Below, piece by piece: positions 20,703-31,544 of a DNA stretch of 64,000 bases (position 1 is the first letter of the stretch; each line of letters starts with the position of its first letter). The stretch lies in assembly GCA_022376925.1 (NCBI GenBank), contig JAIOJX010000003.1, positions 33,800,874 through 33,864,873 of the forward strand, in the 5' to 3' direction. The DNA is from Tragulus kanchil (lineage: Eukaryota; Chordata; Mammalia; Artiodactyla; Tragulidae). Both the position numbers and the translations under genes were made by a program. The notes below the pieces were generated by a model. It was not told where the DNA came from. It did not search any database and saw only the letters and a list, made by a program, of their open reading frames with translations.

Positions 20703-21161
20703 ACACAAAAATAAGACTGGAAAAACACAACACAACACACTACACTATGCTCTTTGTATAAAGGGTAAAACAAAACATATTAGTAAATATTTTGCATATG
20801 TATTTGAAAATCTACCATACACAAATACAGGAATGATTCCTATATATCTTACAGAAGGACAATATTATTCACATAGAAACTCATTTTTGCTCAGAATTTT
20901 GATAATTTCTACCTAATATGGAGAGCATAATCAATAGAAAGATATGTAGAAAAAAGACTGATGGTAAATTCGTGCACTGGTGAAAGAAAATAAGTTCTTT
21001 GACTCAGCTAAAACCTCCTACCCACAGGCCACAAGTAAGAAACAGAAAATGAACTGTGAAACATTCAACCAATTTAGCACAGAGATTCAGATACAGGGAG
21101 AATCCACAGTATGTGCTATCATTCAGATTAAGGTTGCTAGTTGGATTTACTGGATGCATTA
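20703..21161. other. Unclassified sequence
   Basis: A-rich at the start (a possible tail of the preceding SINE). No gene is seen. Confidence 0.45.
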
Positions 21162-21366
21162 GGACTTCCCTGGTGGCTCAGACAGTGAAGAATCCACCTG
21201 CAATGCAGGAGACCTGGGTATGATCCCTGGGTCAGAAAGATGCCCTGGAGAAGGGAATGGCTACCCACTCCGGTATCCTTGCCCAGTAAATCCCATGGAC
21301 AGCCTGGTGAGTTACAGTCAATGACGTCACAGAGCCAGACACGACTGAGTGACTAACACACTTTCG
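21162..21366 (+). mobile_element. Bov-tA SINE
   Basis: The head is GGACTTCCCTGGTGGCTCAG. The body is GGAGACCTGGGTATGATCCC and CCAGACACGACTGAGTGACT. Confidence 0.88.
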
Positions 21367-21571
21367 GGAAAGTTTGGTAGCCATTGTCAGATTCTGTAAT
21401 AAAGAGAAAGACAAGCAAAGGAAACATCAAAATATCAAGGGTATAGGAAAAACAAAATCAAATTAAGGAAAAAAACAAAACAGGGAACATAGCTGAATAC
21501 AGACTTAATTGGTCTTGATGTGCAAATTTGAGTTACACTCAATATTTTAACTTTTTCATAGCTATGGTGTT

Positions 21572-21921
21572 TTTTAAAATTTTATTTATTCATTTATTTT
21601 TGACCATTCTGGGTTTTCACTGCTGCCAGAGGCTCCTCTCTAGTTGCACGGAGTGGGGGCTTTTCTCTAGTTGAGGTGAGCAGTCTTCTTGTTGCGGTCA
21701 TTTCTCTTGTTGAACTCTAGGGCTCTAGGGCTCACAGGCTTCAGTAGTTGTGGCACATGTGCTCAACAGATGTGGCTCCGAGGCTCTAGAGCACAGGCTC
21801 AATAGTTGTGGCTCACGGGCTTAGTTGCTCCGCAGCATGTGGGATCTTCCCAGATCAGGGATCGAACCCGTGTCTCCTGCATTGGCAGGTGGATACTTTA
21901 CCACTGAGTTACCAAGGAAGC
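21572..21921 (-). mobile_element. Long CHR-type SINE, antisense
   Basis: The reversed tail TTTATTTATTCATTTATTTT is followed by GGCTCCTCTCTAGTTGCACG, CACAGGCTCAATAGTTGTGG, GGGATCTTCCCAGATCAGGG and the reversed head GAGTTACCAAGGAAGC. A full-length CHR-2-like copy. Confidence 0.83.
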
Positions 21922-22204
21922 ATAATATTTTAACTTTTTAAAGGCTGCAGGCATTCATAAAATGAACTAAAAGAAATCTATGATCCTGTTCACCTCTAAG
22001 TTTAATACTCTAAGCTTCAGCTGGCTTTTGAAATTTGAATTTGCATTCTAATTCTTCTTACCAGGGAAACAGCTTGTAGCTTTTAATATTTTTTATCTCA
22101 GTCCTTCAGGAGTTTATCCAGACATTCTTTGTTTTATGGAGTACACACAACAGTATTTTGTAGGTACTAAACAATAACAACAACAATATTTTATGACATT
22201 TTGG
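21922..22204. other. Unclassified sequence
   Basis: No gene or confident repeat is seen. Confidence 0.4.
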
Positions 22205-22412
22205 TGTACAGTGGAAGTCAATCAGTCATATCCAACTCTGTGCCCTCAAGACCATAGCTCCTTAGGCTCCTCTGTCCATGGAATTCTCCAAGCAAGAATA
22301 TTGGCATGGATAGCCACTCCTTTTTCCAGAGTATCTTCGGTCCAGGGATCACACCCAGATCTTCTGCACTGCAGGCAGATTCTTCACTGCCTGAGTCACC
22401 AGGGAAGCTATG
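22205..22412 (-). mobile_element. Bov-tA SINE, antisense, diverged
   Basis: CTTAGGCTCCTCTGTCCATG, GGATAGCCACTCCTTTTTCC and GAGTCACCAGGGAAGC in the reversed Bov-tA order. Confidence 0.83.
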
Positions 22413-22865
22413 GTCTATAATGAAATTCCCCCTAAAAAATCAGATACCTTGTCAGCCCTTAAGGAGCTTCGTATCCATAAAACAAAGGTGGAGAGGTGAG
22501 CAGGAAATTCTTTTACCTTAAAGGATAAGGAGGGGTGAGGTTAGAAAGTGGGCTTAAGATGTTTCTGGTAGGAGGAGTTTTGAAAGTGCACAAGTAAAAC
22601 CTGGGAAACAAGAATGCGCAGTGCCTGCAGATATTGTAGGTAGTTAAATATTCATGGAGAGAAGGATGGTGAGTGATTGGGTGGTAGGATTAGGAGCGGC
22701 CCTGTAATTAAGGACTCTGGCATGCTAAGGAACTGGGACTTTATCCTGAAGGCAAGGAGAAGTCAATTGAGCACTCCAATGAGGAGGAATGGGACAAGAT
22801 AAAGTATGAGTTTGCAATTAGTCTGAGGATTAGGTGGAAGTGTGTTCAGACAGTTAGATGCACGT
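22413..22865. other. Unclassified sequence
   Basis: No gene is seen. GGAACTGGGACTTTATCCTG and the flanking text resemble old interspersed mammalian repeats, but I cannot name a family. Confidence 0.4.
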
Positions 22866-23100
22866 AGGGCAACTGGAGCTCCACCTGTAGCTCATTCAGT
22901 AGAGAATCTGCATTGCAATGCAGGAGACCAGGGTTCGATTCCTGGATCAGGAAGATTGCCTGGAGAAGGAAATGGCAACCCGCTCCAGTATTCTTGCCTG
23001 GAGATTCTCCCATGGACAGAGGAGCCTGGCGGACTACTATCCTTGGGATCACAAGAGTCGGACACAATTTATAGACTAACTCACCACCAGGGCAACTGGA
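22866..23100 (+). mobile_element. Bov-tA SINE with 12-bp TSD
   Basis: Perfect AGGGCAACTGGA repeats at 22866-22877 and 23089-23100 flank a full element with AGGGTTCGATTCCTGGATCA, GGCAACCCGCTCCAGTATTC and ACAAGAGTCGGACACAATTT. Confidence 0.9.
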
Positions 23101-23790
23101 AGTGATTTTACAACTTCCTGGCAGAAGTTGTACTGCCCTGGACCAGAGCAGAGACAGTGGGCTCTCAGAAGCAAGGATAAAGCCCAGAGATACTGAGGAG
23201 GTAGAAATGTCTAAATGTGGTGAGGGTCCCACCCCAGGAAATTGCTTGGTTTGGAGAGGGATCCAGCAGGTAGTTCAGTAAAATTTCCCGGGTAATGCTC
23301 TTGCTTAGTCAGGTGTGAAGCCCACCAGTGCAGCGTGTCTCTGAAAGAGCTTGAAGATCAAGGAAAAGAGAAGAAGAGAGGATGGCAGGAGAGGGCCAAA
23401 GGGCGCTTTTGGTTCTTCAAGATCAGAGCTGTGACTGTTTACCTGCCAAAGAAAGAAAACCAGCGGGGAGGGGGAAGCTGGAGGTGTTGAGATCATAGCA
23501 TTCAGAAGCAGGGAAAGAAGTCTTAGTGGGAGCAGGATGTCAGTTCTGAGACCTGAACTGAAGAAGGAAGTGTAGAAACATAGGCACAGATAGCTGGGGA
23601 TGGAGGGAAAGGGAGAAGGTTGAGGGAATTCTTCCTTCTGCCCTTTGCCACACCCCTCCAACGCCCTCCGAAATCTGTCCATCCCAAACGGATGAGAGGG
23701 AACTGGTGAGAGAAAGATAAAGAAAGATCAAGAGCCCTATCCAGGGAAGACATTGTGTGTTTGTCCTGGTATCAGTGGACACACTGAGTT
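23101..23790. other. Unclassified sequence
   Basis: Relatively GC-balanced. A minus-strand ORF of 125 codons (23305-23682) has low-complexity Leu/Ser/Pro composition and no recognisable domain, so I do not call it a gene. Confidence 0.45.
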
Positions 23791-23914
23791 ATTTTCTTCC
23801 TGCCAGATTTAATAAATAAAAATACCAGCTGCCCAGTTAAATCTGAATTTCAGATAAATAATGGACAAGTTTTTCGTATGTCTCATGCAATATTTGGGAC
23901 ACACAAACTTACTT

Positions 23915-24292
23915 AAGATTATTCTCAGTGGGCTTCCCTGGTGGTCCAGTGGGTAAGGACACCGCCTTGCAGGGCAGGGGGCGCCGGTTTGATCCCTGGC
24001 CTGGGAAGATCCCACGTGCCGCGGAGCCGCTGGACCGATGTGTCCAATTACCGAGCTGGAGCTCTGGAGCGCATGCGCCCAGAGCCCGGTGCGCTGCAAC
24101 AACAGAGGCCACTGCGATGGGAGGCCCGCTCAGGCCAAAGAACAAAGATGGATGAAAATAGATAAATGAAAGACCAATAGAAGTGGCCCACCCACCCCCC
24201 TCCCTCCCCAACCCGCCCTCCGCCAAAAATAAATAAATAAATAAAGCTCATTGCCAATTATAAAAAAAAAAAAAAAAAAGATTATTCTCAGT
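23915..24292 (+). mobile_element. Young CHR-derived SINE with 15-bp TSD and long A-tail
   Basis: Perfect AAGATTATTCTCAGT repeats (23915-23929 and 24278-24292) flank it. It has an intact A box, B box (GGTTTGATCC), GACCGATGTGTCCAATTACC, a C-rich stretch and AAATAAATAAATAAA. An uninterrupted A-run of about 17 bases precedes the 3' repeat. This is the freshest-looking insertion in the window and a likely presence/absence polymorphism. Confidence 0.92.
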
Positions 24293-24800
24293 ACTAGGTT
24301 TACAAATACTTTAATTATTCATTGGTTTTAGAAAATTCAATTTGAACTGGCCACTCTGTGTATTACCTGGCAACCCTATCTGAGAGCCTGAAAAATCAGA
24401 TGTGAGGCTGATGACCTAATACTTAAAGTTAAGGCTGACCTCTTCCCTTGTTAATACTTTGTTTATAAGCATAACTTTGTCAGCAGCAGACAGGGCCACA
24501 AACAGTGCTCACAATGCAGCAACAACTATAAGCAAGACTGATCAGCATGTGACTGCTGACCTGTTTCTTTCCTACTTGCTTCTGATCCATTTCCAGAAAC
24601 ATCTCCCTTCACCTCTTAGCTCTGGGAATTAGTGTTTCCTGTCAAGTGAATCATCTGTTAGGTTTCCATTGTCCAAATTCGAAAAAAATTCAATCATTTT
24701 TCTTATGTTACCCCAAACCAGCTCCCTCACATTAACTAAAAGTAAGGTAACCAATTGTCCCAGTTTGCCCAGAGCTGAAGTTTCCCAGGACTTAGGATTC
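24293..24800. other. Unclassified sequence
   Basis: The SINE target on both sides (CCAGTTAAATCTGAATTTCA upstream and CTGGCAACCC downstream) resembles an old interspersed repeat that I cannot name. No gene is seen. Confidence 0.4.
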
Positions 24801-24801
24801 T

Positions 24802-25338
24802 CTGTTGTCGAAGGAGGAAAGGAACAGGCTACCCTGACTGAACTGACTCCATCTTGAGGAAGAGGATTCATTCTTACACTTTCAGTGAACTCTGGACTGT
24901 GTGTGGACTGTATAGCCATGGAGATGAAACATTAACTGTCAACTAGGCCTCCTGGGCTGACGAGAACCTGACCAGGGAGACCTTATATCCAAGCCTCCCT
25001 TTGGCCATGAAAATGAAACATCCGTCACAAGATAAATTACCATTTGTGATCTCAGTTAATCAACAAGCTAAGTGATATGCTTAGGTGATTTTCGATTGTA
25101 CCTTTGTGACGGCAACCAAATCATGGTTTTTCCTTTAATGTTTCCTAGAAAACCTCAGGTGTTTGGGATGTGGGTTTGTGCACGTAGGCTTTAGGTATAA
25201 ATGTTTGCCACAAGTTCTGCTCGGGGTCCTTGGCTAAAACGATGGCCTTAGACCCGCCGGTGTAACAAATGCCCTCCACTGTTTACTTTGTCACTCTGAG
25301 TGGTTTGTTTCCTGAAGCCTGGTTATAACATTGTAACA
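24802..25338 (+). mobile_element. Putative ERV solo LTR
   Basis: It begins TGTTGTCGAAGGAGG, with CTGACTCCATCTTGAGGAAG nearby. A TATA-like GGTATAAATG (about 25195) sits upstream of TCTGCTCGGGGTCCTTGGCT, an arrangement like U3/R/U5. It ends near ATTGTAACA. No target-site duplication, primer-binding site or internal gene is visible, so I call a solo LTR with limited certainty. The family is unknown. Confidence 0.45.
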
Positions 25339-25339
25339 C

Positions 25340-26010
25340 TGGAAATATCCCAGGCCAAGCAAGATCTGCCTTGACTACAGTAGATGCCTTTAAGGCAGTG
25401 ATGTCTCTATGTCAATTATGAGGCTTTAATTCTCATAGATAGGAGAACTGTAATTTTTCTCTTCAAAAAAAGTTATCTTCATTATTTAAATTCTCTCTTG
25501 TATATGAAAAGTAAGAATCGATAAGAAGAAAGGCACATTTTTATACACTATGCCATACTACATTTTTCAATGTCTTAAGAACTGTCCTATAGAGTTCTTA
25601 GAACATTCTTATGGAAAAACTACATCAATTATAAGATTATACTTTTTTCTAGGCTAATTAGTTGTGCTATTTTAAAATGATGGGTCAAGGAAAGAGTTGA
25701 TCTTTATATATAGGTTGATTTTATTCCTTATATACCAATTTGGAGATAACCTGCGATTCATGAATAATAAAGGATGACAAAATACATATCCATCCACATA
25801 TATGTATGTGTACATTTGTATACTACATGCACAGTACAAATGACTGACTACCTGTCTTCCTTTCAGAATTCAAAAATCTTAGTCTTGTACTTTGAAAAAA
25901 ATTACCCTCAACTTCAAGGAAATCTGCATATCTTTGTTGCAAGGCAAAACAATGACAATATAATTTTGGAGGTATGCTTAGATAATTAAACCTTCATTAT
26001 GATGGCAATG
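25340..26010. other. Unclassified AT-rich sequence
   Basis: No gene or recognised repeat is seen. It is duplicated at 26537-27206. Confidence 0.45.
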
Positions 26011-26020
26011 TGGGAAAGAA

Positions 26021-26536
26021 AACAGGCTACCCTGACTGAACTGACTCCATCTTGAGGAAGAGGATTCATTCTTACACTTTCAGTGAACTCTGGACTGTGT
26101 GTGGACTGTATAGCCATGGAGATGAAACATTAACTGTCAACTAGGCCTCCTGGGCTGACGAGAACCTGACCAGGGAGACCTTATATCCAAGCCTCCCTTT
26201 GGCCATGAAAATGAAACATCCGTCACAAGATAAATTACCATTTGTGATCTCAGTTAATCAACAAGCTAAGTGATATGCTTAGGTGATTTTCGATTGTACC
26301 TTTGTGACGGCAACCAAATCATGGTTTTTCCTTTAATGTTTCCTAGAAAACCTCAGGTGTTTGGGATGTGGGTTTGTGCACGTAGGCTTTAGGTATAAAT
26401 GTTTGCCACAAGTTCTGCTCGGGGTCCTTGGCTAAAACGATGGCCTTAGACCCGCCGGTGTAACAAATGCCCTCCACTGTTTACTTTGTCACTCTGAGTG
26501 GTTTGTTTCCTGAAGCCTGGTTATAACATTGTAACA
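26021..26536 (+). mobile_element. Putative ERV solo LTR, duplicate
   Basis: Copy B of the LTR-like sequence, lacking the first 21 bases. Confidence 0.43.
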
Positions 26537-27206
26537 CTGGAAATATCCCAGGCCAAGCAAGATCTGCCTTGACTACAGTAGATGCCTTTAAGGCAGTGAT
26601 GTCTCTATGTCAATTATGAGGCTTTAATTCTCATAGATAGGAGAACTGTAATTTTTCTCTTCAAAAAAAGTTATCTTCATTATTTAAATTCTCTCTTGTA
26701 TATGAAAAGTAAGAATCGATAAGAAGAAAGGCACATTTTATACACTATGCCATACTACATTTTCAATGTCTTAAGAACTGTCCTATAGAGTTCTTAGAAC
26801 ATTCTTATGGAAAAACTACATCAATTATAAGATTATACTTTTTTCTAGGCTAATTAGTTGTGCTATTTTAAAATGATGGGTCAAGGAAAGAGTTGATCTT
26901 TATATATAGGTTGATTTTATTCCTTATATACCAATTTGGAGATAACCTGCGATTCATGAATAATAAAGGATGACAAAATACATATCCATCCACATATATG
27001 TATGTGTACATTTGTATACTACATGCACAGTACAAATGACTGACTACCTGTCTTCCTTTCAGAATTCAAAAATCTTAGTCTTGTACTTTGAAAAAAATTA
27101 CCCTCAACTTCAAGGAAATCTGCATATCTTTGTTGCAAGGCAAAACAATGACAATATAATTTTGGAGGTATGCTTAGATAATTAAACCTTCATTATGATG
27201 GCAATG

Positions 27207-27650
27207 CTGGGATCCTGATTTACAGCTGTGGAAGAAACCAGCTGCCAAACCAATACCAATTCTCTTCTTACTTAATAACAAAACTTTGATTTTATTCCAA
27301 GTAGCAATATGACCAACTAAAGAAGTCCTTTCATAGCCCCCAACACAGCTAGACATGGAATTCAGAAAGAATTTCTAATAGAGGGATAACCAGCTTGCGT
27401 GCATCCTTCTTATTTTCTCTTGTTTGTTTTACTTCTTGTCTGGGACTCAAACAAGAAGTCACTGGAGCTTCGGCAGCCATCTTGGACCATGATAAAGCCT
27501 TGAAGAAAGAAGCCAGTTATAAAAGGTAAAGTAGGAATATAGGAATAGGCTGGGTCTTAGATGACTCTGGTCTTGTCCTATGCTATCTCGAGTATCCATC
27601 CTCAAAGTTCTCTTATCTGAAAGAAAAACAGTTAAAGGGTCTGTTATTTT
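27207..27650. other. Unclassified sequence
   Basis: No gene or confident repeat is seen. Confidence 0.4.
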
Positions 27651-27940
27651 GGAACTTCCCTGGTGGTCCAGTTGCTAAGAATGTGTTTGTCAATGCAGAG
27701 GACATGGATTCTATCCCAAGAAGATCCTATATGGTCTATCTGGTCCAAGAAGATTCTACATGCCACAGAGCAACTAAACCCATGCACCACAACTACTGAG
27801 CCCAGGCTCTGCAACAAGAGAAGCCACTGCAATAAGAAGCCCATGCACCACAACTAGAAAGTACCTATCAAAAAGTAGAGAAAGCTTTAGTGCAGCAACT
27901 AAGATCTAGAGCAACCAGAAATAAATTAAAAAAAAAAAAA
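27651..27940 (+). mobile_element. Long CHR-type SINE
   Basis: GGAACTTCCCTGGTGGTCCA, CTACATGCCACAGAGCAACT, GCACCACAACTACTGAGCCC and AGAAGCCACTGCAATAAGAA, ending in an A-run. The region after the B box holds a small internal duplication (CAAGAAGAT twice). Confidence 0.8.
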
Positions 27941-28039
27941 GAATGTGTTGATTTTGTTAATAGCTGCCAAATGTCAATCCCACATGATACAACTGTTATG
28001 AGAATATGAATAAAGGTGATGAAAACCCATGGGCAGAGG

Positions 28040-28255
28040 AGCCAGTAAAAGTTATTAAGTGCTTGTTATGTGCCAGTTTTTAGAATACTTACTAAACAGT
28101 ATCTCATTGAATCCTTATAAAAAACTCTGAAGTAGGTTTCATATATACTCCATTTTTCCTATGAAGAAACGGAGCTCAGGAATGTTAAGCAACTTGCCCA
28201 AGATCATGAACTAGAAAGTAGGCATATTGGAACTTGACCTGAGACAGGCTGAGCT
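28040..28255 (-). mobile_element. MIR SINE, antisense
   Basis: TTAAGTGCTTGTTATGTGCC, ATCTCATTGAATCCTTATAA, TATGAAGAAACGGAGCTCAG and GCAACTTGCCCAAGATCATG. This is a clear, fairly long MIR in reverse. Confidence 0.88.
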
Positions 28256-28281
28256 CTATCTCTAAATTTCCCAGAGGTAAT

Positions 28282-28460
28282 AGGAATGCAATTCTTTTTT
28301 TTTTTTTTAATGTTTATTTATATCTATTTGTCTGCATTGGGTTTCAGTTGTAGCATGTGGGCTCCAGTTCTCTGACCAGGGATTGAACTCGGGCCCCCTG
28401 CATTAGAAGCACAGAATCTTAGCCACTGGACCACCAGGGAATTCCCAGGAATGTAATTCT
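28282..28460 (-). mobile_element. Short CHR-type SINE, antisense, with TSD
   Basis: Flanking AGGAATGCAATTCT and AGGAATGTAATTCT (13 of 14 match). Inside are GTTGTAGCATGTGGGCTCCA, GACCAGGGATTGAACTCGGG and GGACCACCAGGGAATTCC. Confidence 0.88.
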
Positions 28461-28870
28461 GATAACAGAAAGTGAAGACTTATAATTTTAATAGATCAAT
28501 TATTCATTTCTTACTATTATTGAATATTTATCTTGAGTTTTGCTACTTAATAGAAGCTGAGCGAAATGAATGACGCATATCCCATCTTTATAGCTCCATG
28601 GCTGAAGGGAAAAGAATCTAATAAATATTATCTGTTTAATAATCTTTAGGAAATTATGCAACAAGGAAGGTTTACCTCCAGGGCCCTCACAATCCTCATA
28701 TGTTCTTTCCTTTCCTCTAGTTATCAGCAGGCCTGTTGCCTGATGATGAAATTCCAGAGACCTCTGTTTACGTCCACAGTCAACGTGTTTTTTAATAACT
28801 TGCACAGGGACACTATTTGAGTTAAGGACAAAACTAGTTGTGTACTACTCCAAGCAGCCCAACCTACAAT
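28461..28870. other. Unclassified sequence
   Basis: No gene is seen. It is duplicated at 29667-30076. Confidence 0.4.
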
Positions 28871-28893
28871 AACTCTGCACCCAAGGCAGACCA

Positions 28894-29146
28894 GTCAATG
28901 CAGAGGACATGGATTCTATCCCAAGAAGATCCTATATGGTCTATCTGGTCCAAGAAGATTCTACATGCCACAGAGCAACTAAACCCATGCACCACAACTA
29001 CTGAGCCCAGGCTCTGCAACAAGAGAAGCCACTGCAATAAGAAGCCCATGCACCACAACTAGAAAGTACCTATCAAAAAGTAGAGAAAGCTTTAGTGCAG
29101 CAACTAAGATCTAGAGCAACCAGAAATAAATTAAAAAAAAAAAAAG
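28894..29146 (+). mobile_element. Long CHR-type SINE, headless duplicate
   Basis: Copy B of the SINE near 27689-27940. Confidence 0.78.
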
Positions 29147-29245
29147 AATTTGTTTATTTTTGTTAATAGCTGCCAAATGTCAATCCCACATGATACAACT
29201 GTTATGAGAATATGAATAAAGGTGATGAAAACCCATGGGCAGAGG

Positions 29246-29461
29246 AGCCAGTAAAAGTTATTAAGTGCTTGTTATGTGCCAGTTTTTAGAATACTTACTA
29301 AACAGTATCTCATTGAATCCTTATAAAAAACTCTGAAGTAGGTTTCATATATACTCCATTTTTCCTATGAAGAAACGGAGCTCAGGAATGTTAAGCAACT
29401 TGCCCAAGATCATGAACTAGAAAGTAGGCATATTGGAACTTGACCTGAGACAGGCTGAGCT
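29246..29461 (-). mobile_element. MIR SINE, antisense, duplicate
   Basis: Copy B of the MIR near 28040. Confidence 0.86.
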
Positions 29462-29487
29462 CTATCTCTAAATTTCCCAGAGGTAAT

Positions 29488-29666
29488 AGGAATGCAATTC
29501 TTTTTTTTTTTTTTAATGTTTATTTATATCTATTTGTCTGCATTGGGTTTCAGTTGTAGCATGTGGGCTCCAGTTCTCTGACCAGGGATTGAACTCGGGC
29601 CCCCTGCATTAGAAGCACAGAATCTTAGCCACTGGACCACCAGGGAATTCCCAGGAATGTAATTCT
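29488..29666 (-). mobile_element. Short CHR-type SINE, antisense, duplicate
   Basis: Copy B of the SINE at 28282, with both flanking repeats. Confidence 0.86.
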
Positions 29667-30076
29667 GATAACAGAAAGTGAAGACTTATAATTTTAATAG
29701 ATCAATTATTCATTTCTTACTATTATTGAATATTTATCTTGAGTTTTGCTACTTAATAGAAGCTGAGCGAAATGAATGACGCATATCCCATCTTTATAGC
29801 TCCATGGCTGAAGGGAAAAGAATCTAATAAATATTATCTGTTTAATAATCTTTAGGAAATTATGCAACAAGGAAGGTTTACCTCCAGGGCCCTCACAATC
29901 CTCATATGTTCTTTCCTTTCCTCTAGTTATCAGCAGGCCTGTTGCCTGATGATGAAATTCCAGAGACCTCTGTTTACGTCCACAGTCAACGTGTTTTTTA
30001 ATAACTTGCACAGGGACACTATTTGAGTTAAGGACAAAACTAGTTGTGTACTACTCCAAGCAGCCCAACCTACAAT

Positions 30077-30449
30077 TTCCCACCAAAGCTCTCCCCAAAA
30101 GCACCCCAAAGCCTCTGTCCCAGTCATAAACTGATCTCAACCCAATAAGCTATGTCCCAAACAGCTTCCAATGTTTTGTAATTTAATCTTCTCCTTTCCA
30201 TTCAAGGTTTTTTAGCTGTCAAGGCAATGAAGCCCATAAACTAAGGTATGATAAAATTGGAAAACAGTCTTTGTTTCTGGTGTCCTCTCTTGTCAAGATT
30301 CGCTTGGGCACTCAAAGTCTTAATTCATACACATTCGTGTATGTATCTGTGTGAGAAAGAGAGAGGAGGAAGAAGAGGGAGACAAAGGGACAGGAGAGGG
30401 AGAAGAAGAGAAAGAGAGGAAGACATTTTAGTAAAGTAATAGCCAATTG
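30077..30449. other. Unclassified sequence with purine-rich tract
   Basis: No gene is seen. The stretch contains the GA-rich tract listed separately. Confidence 0.45.
30354..30425. repeat. GA-rich low-complexity tract
   Basis: About 70 bases of GAGAGAGGAGGAAGAAGAGG-like purine sequence, with few pyrimidines. Confidence 0.85.
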
Positions 30450-30626
30450 AAAGTATAGTCTCTTGGGGCTTCCCTGGTGGTCCAGTGGTTAAGAATTCAC
30501 CTTCCAATGCAGGGGATGCAGGTTCAGTCCCTGATCGGGGAACTAAAATACCACATGCTGCAACTAAGACCCAGCACAGCCAAATAAATAAATAAACACT
30601 TAAAAAAAAAAAAAGTATAGTCTCTT
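30450..30626 (+). mobile_element. Short CHR-type SINE with 15-bp TSD
   Basis: Perfect AAAGTATAGTCTCTT repeats (30450-30464 and 30612-30626) flank GGGGCTTCCCTGGTGGTCCA, CCTGATCGGGGAACTAAAAT, AACTAAGACCCAGCACAGCC and an A-run. A well-preserved insertion. Confidence 0.92.
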
Positions 30627-30660
30627 ACTATAATCCCTGGCCCATCTCCACTTTATTCCC

Positions 30661-31134
30661 CAGATGAAATTCTTTTTTGTTTTTAATTTTGACCTCTTTT
30701 ATTTTTTTTTCTTTTTTTAAATTTGGCCTTTTTTATTGGTTATTTATTTATTCTCATCCATCTTTATTCTTTGGCCTATGTGGGCCTCCTATTGCAGTGG
30801 CCTCTCTCCCCACTTTACCCATGAGTGCCCCTTGTACTGCAAGGCGGACTCTTTACCCACCAGGGAAGCCCCTATTGTTTTTTTAATATATTTATTTTCA
30901 TCTATCTTTATTCTTTGGCCTGTGTGGGCCTCCCATTGCAGTGGCCTCTCCTGTTGCAGAGCACTGGCTCTGGGCGCATGCACTGCAGAGCGCCAGCTCA
31001 TAGTTGGATACACCGGCCCAGCTCTGTGGCATGTGGGATTTTCCTGGGCCAGGAACTGAACCTATGCCCCTTGCACTCCAGGGCCGACTCTTTACCCACT
31101 GGAACAGCAGGAAAGCCCAGATGAAATTCTTTTT
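30661..31134 (-). mobile_element. Two antisense CHR-derived SINEs bounded by one TSD
   Basis: Direct repeats CAGATGAAATTCTTTTT (30661-30676 and 31118-31134) enclose two antisense SINEs, about 30700-30870 and 30875-31117. Each has GTGGGCCTCC and TCTTTACCCAC blocks and a reversed head. The first has lost its middle (GTGGCCTCTC runs into ACCCATGAGTGCCCCTTG). This suggests insertion of one SINE at the tail of another. Confidence 0.8.
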
Positions 31135-31540
31135 AATGCTTATACTTTTTTCTGGTGTATACCTCCATGTTACTAAATAATCTGTTTATACCAATATGTC
31201 TTATTTATCAATTTCTATTTTACTTTTAAATATCCTGTTATGGTAAATGGGAACTTACATTCTTAAATCACCAATCTCACTTGCCTTCTATCTGTCACTT
31301 TCCCAATGTACTTACACCACAATGTCAAGTTAAATCAATGCTCAGAGTTTATGTTTCTACGCCATGTAGATGTTGACACTTCAGAATCATGTTTTTTCCT
31401 GTTAAACACCATTTTTCCCAGCATTAATAACTGCCACATTTTGTCATTTATTAACATTAATAACTACCTGTCTCATGCTTCATCTTCTCTCTCAAATATT
31501 AGCATATTGCAAGTGCTCAAAAGTATCAGATACTATTTAT
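31135..31540. other. Unclassified AT-rich sequence
   Basis: No gene is seen. From 31384 on it is also present in the second copy of duplication 10. Confidence 0.4.
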
Positions 31541-31544
31541 TCTT

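Larger units (their letters stand above)
24823..27207. repeat. Tandem duplication 8 (unit about 1.2 kb)
   Basis: Copy A is 24823-26010 and copy B 26021-27206. The shift of 1198 falls to 1196 through two one-base T losses (CATTTTTATAC and CATTTTTCAA are shorter in copy B). The filler is about 10 bases. Copy B starts inside the LTR-like element. Confidence 0.93.
27689..30076. repeat. Tandem duplication 9 (unit about 1.2 kb)
   Basis: Copy A is 27689-28870 and copy B 28894-30076. The shift is 1205-1206 and the filler 23 bases. Copy B starts inside the CHR SINE at GTCAATGCAG, so its head is missing. Confidence 0.93.

Noticed and set aside
23305..23782. Overlapping minus-strand ORFs of 76-125 codons with Leu/Pro/Ser-rich product
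   Set aside because: No domain, low complexity, no splice or promoter context. I cannot support a gene.
24802..25338. Complete endogenous retrovirus
   Set aside because: Only an LTR-like segment is visible. There are no gag, pol or env-like frames. The second copy at 26021 belongs to duplication 8 and is not a paired LTR: the intervening DNA is 0.7 kb of non-coding sequence plus a junction.
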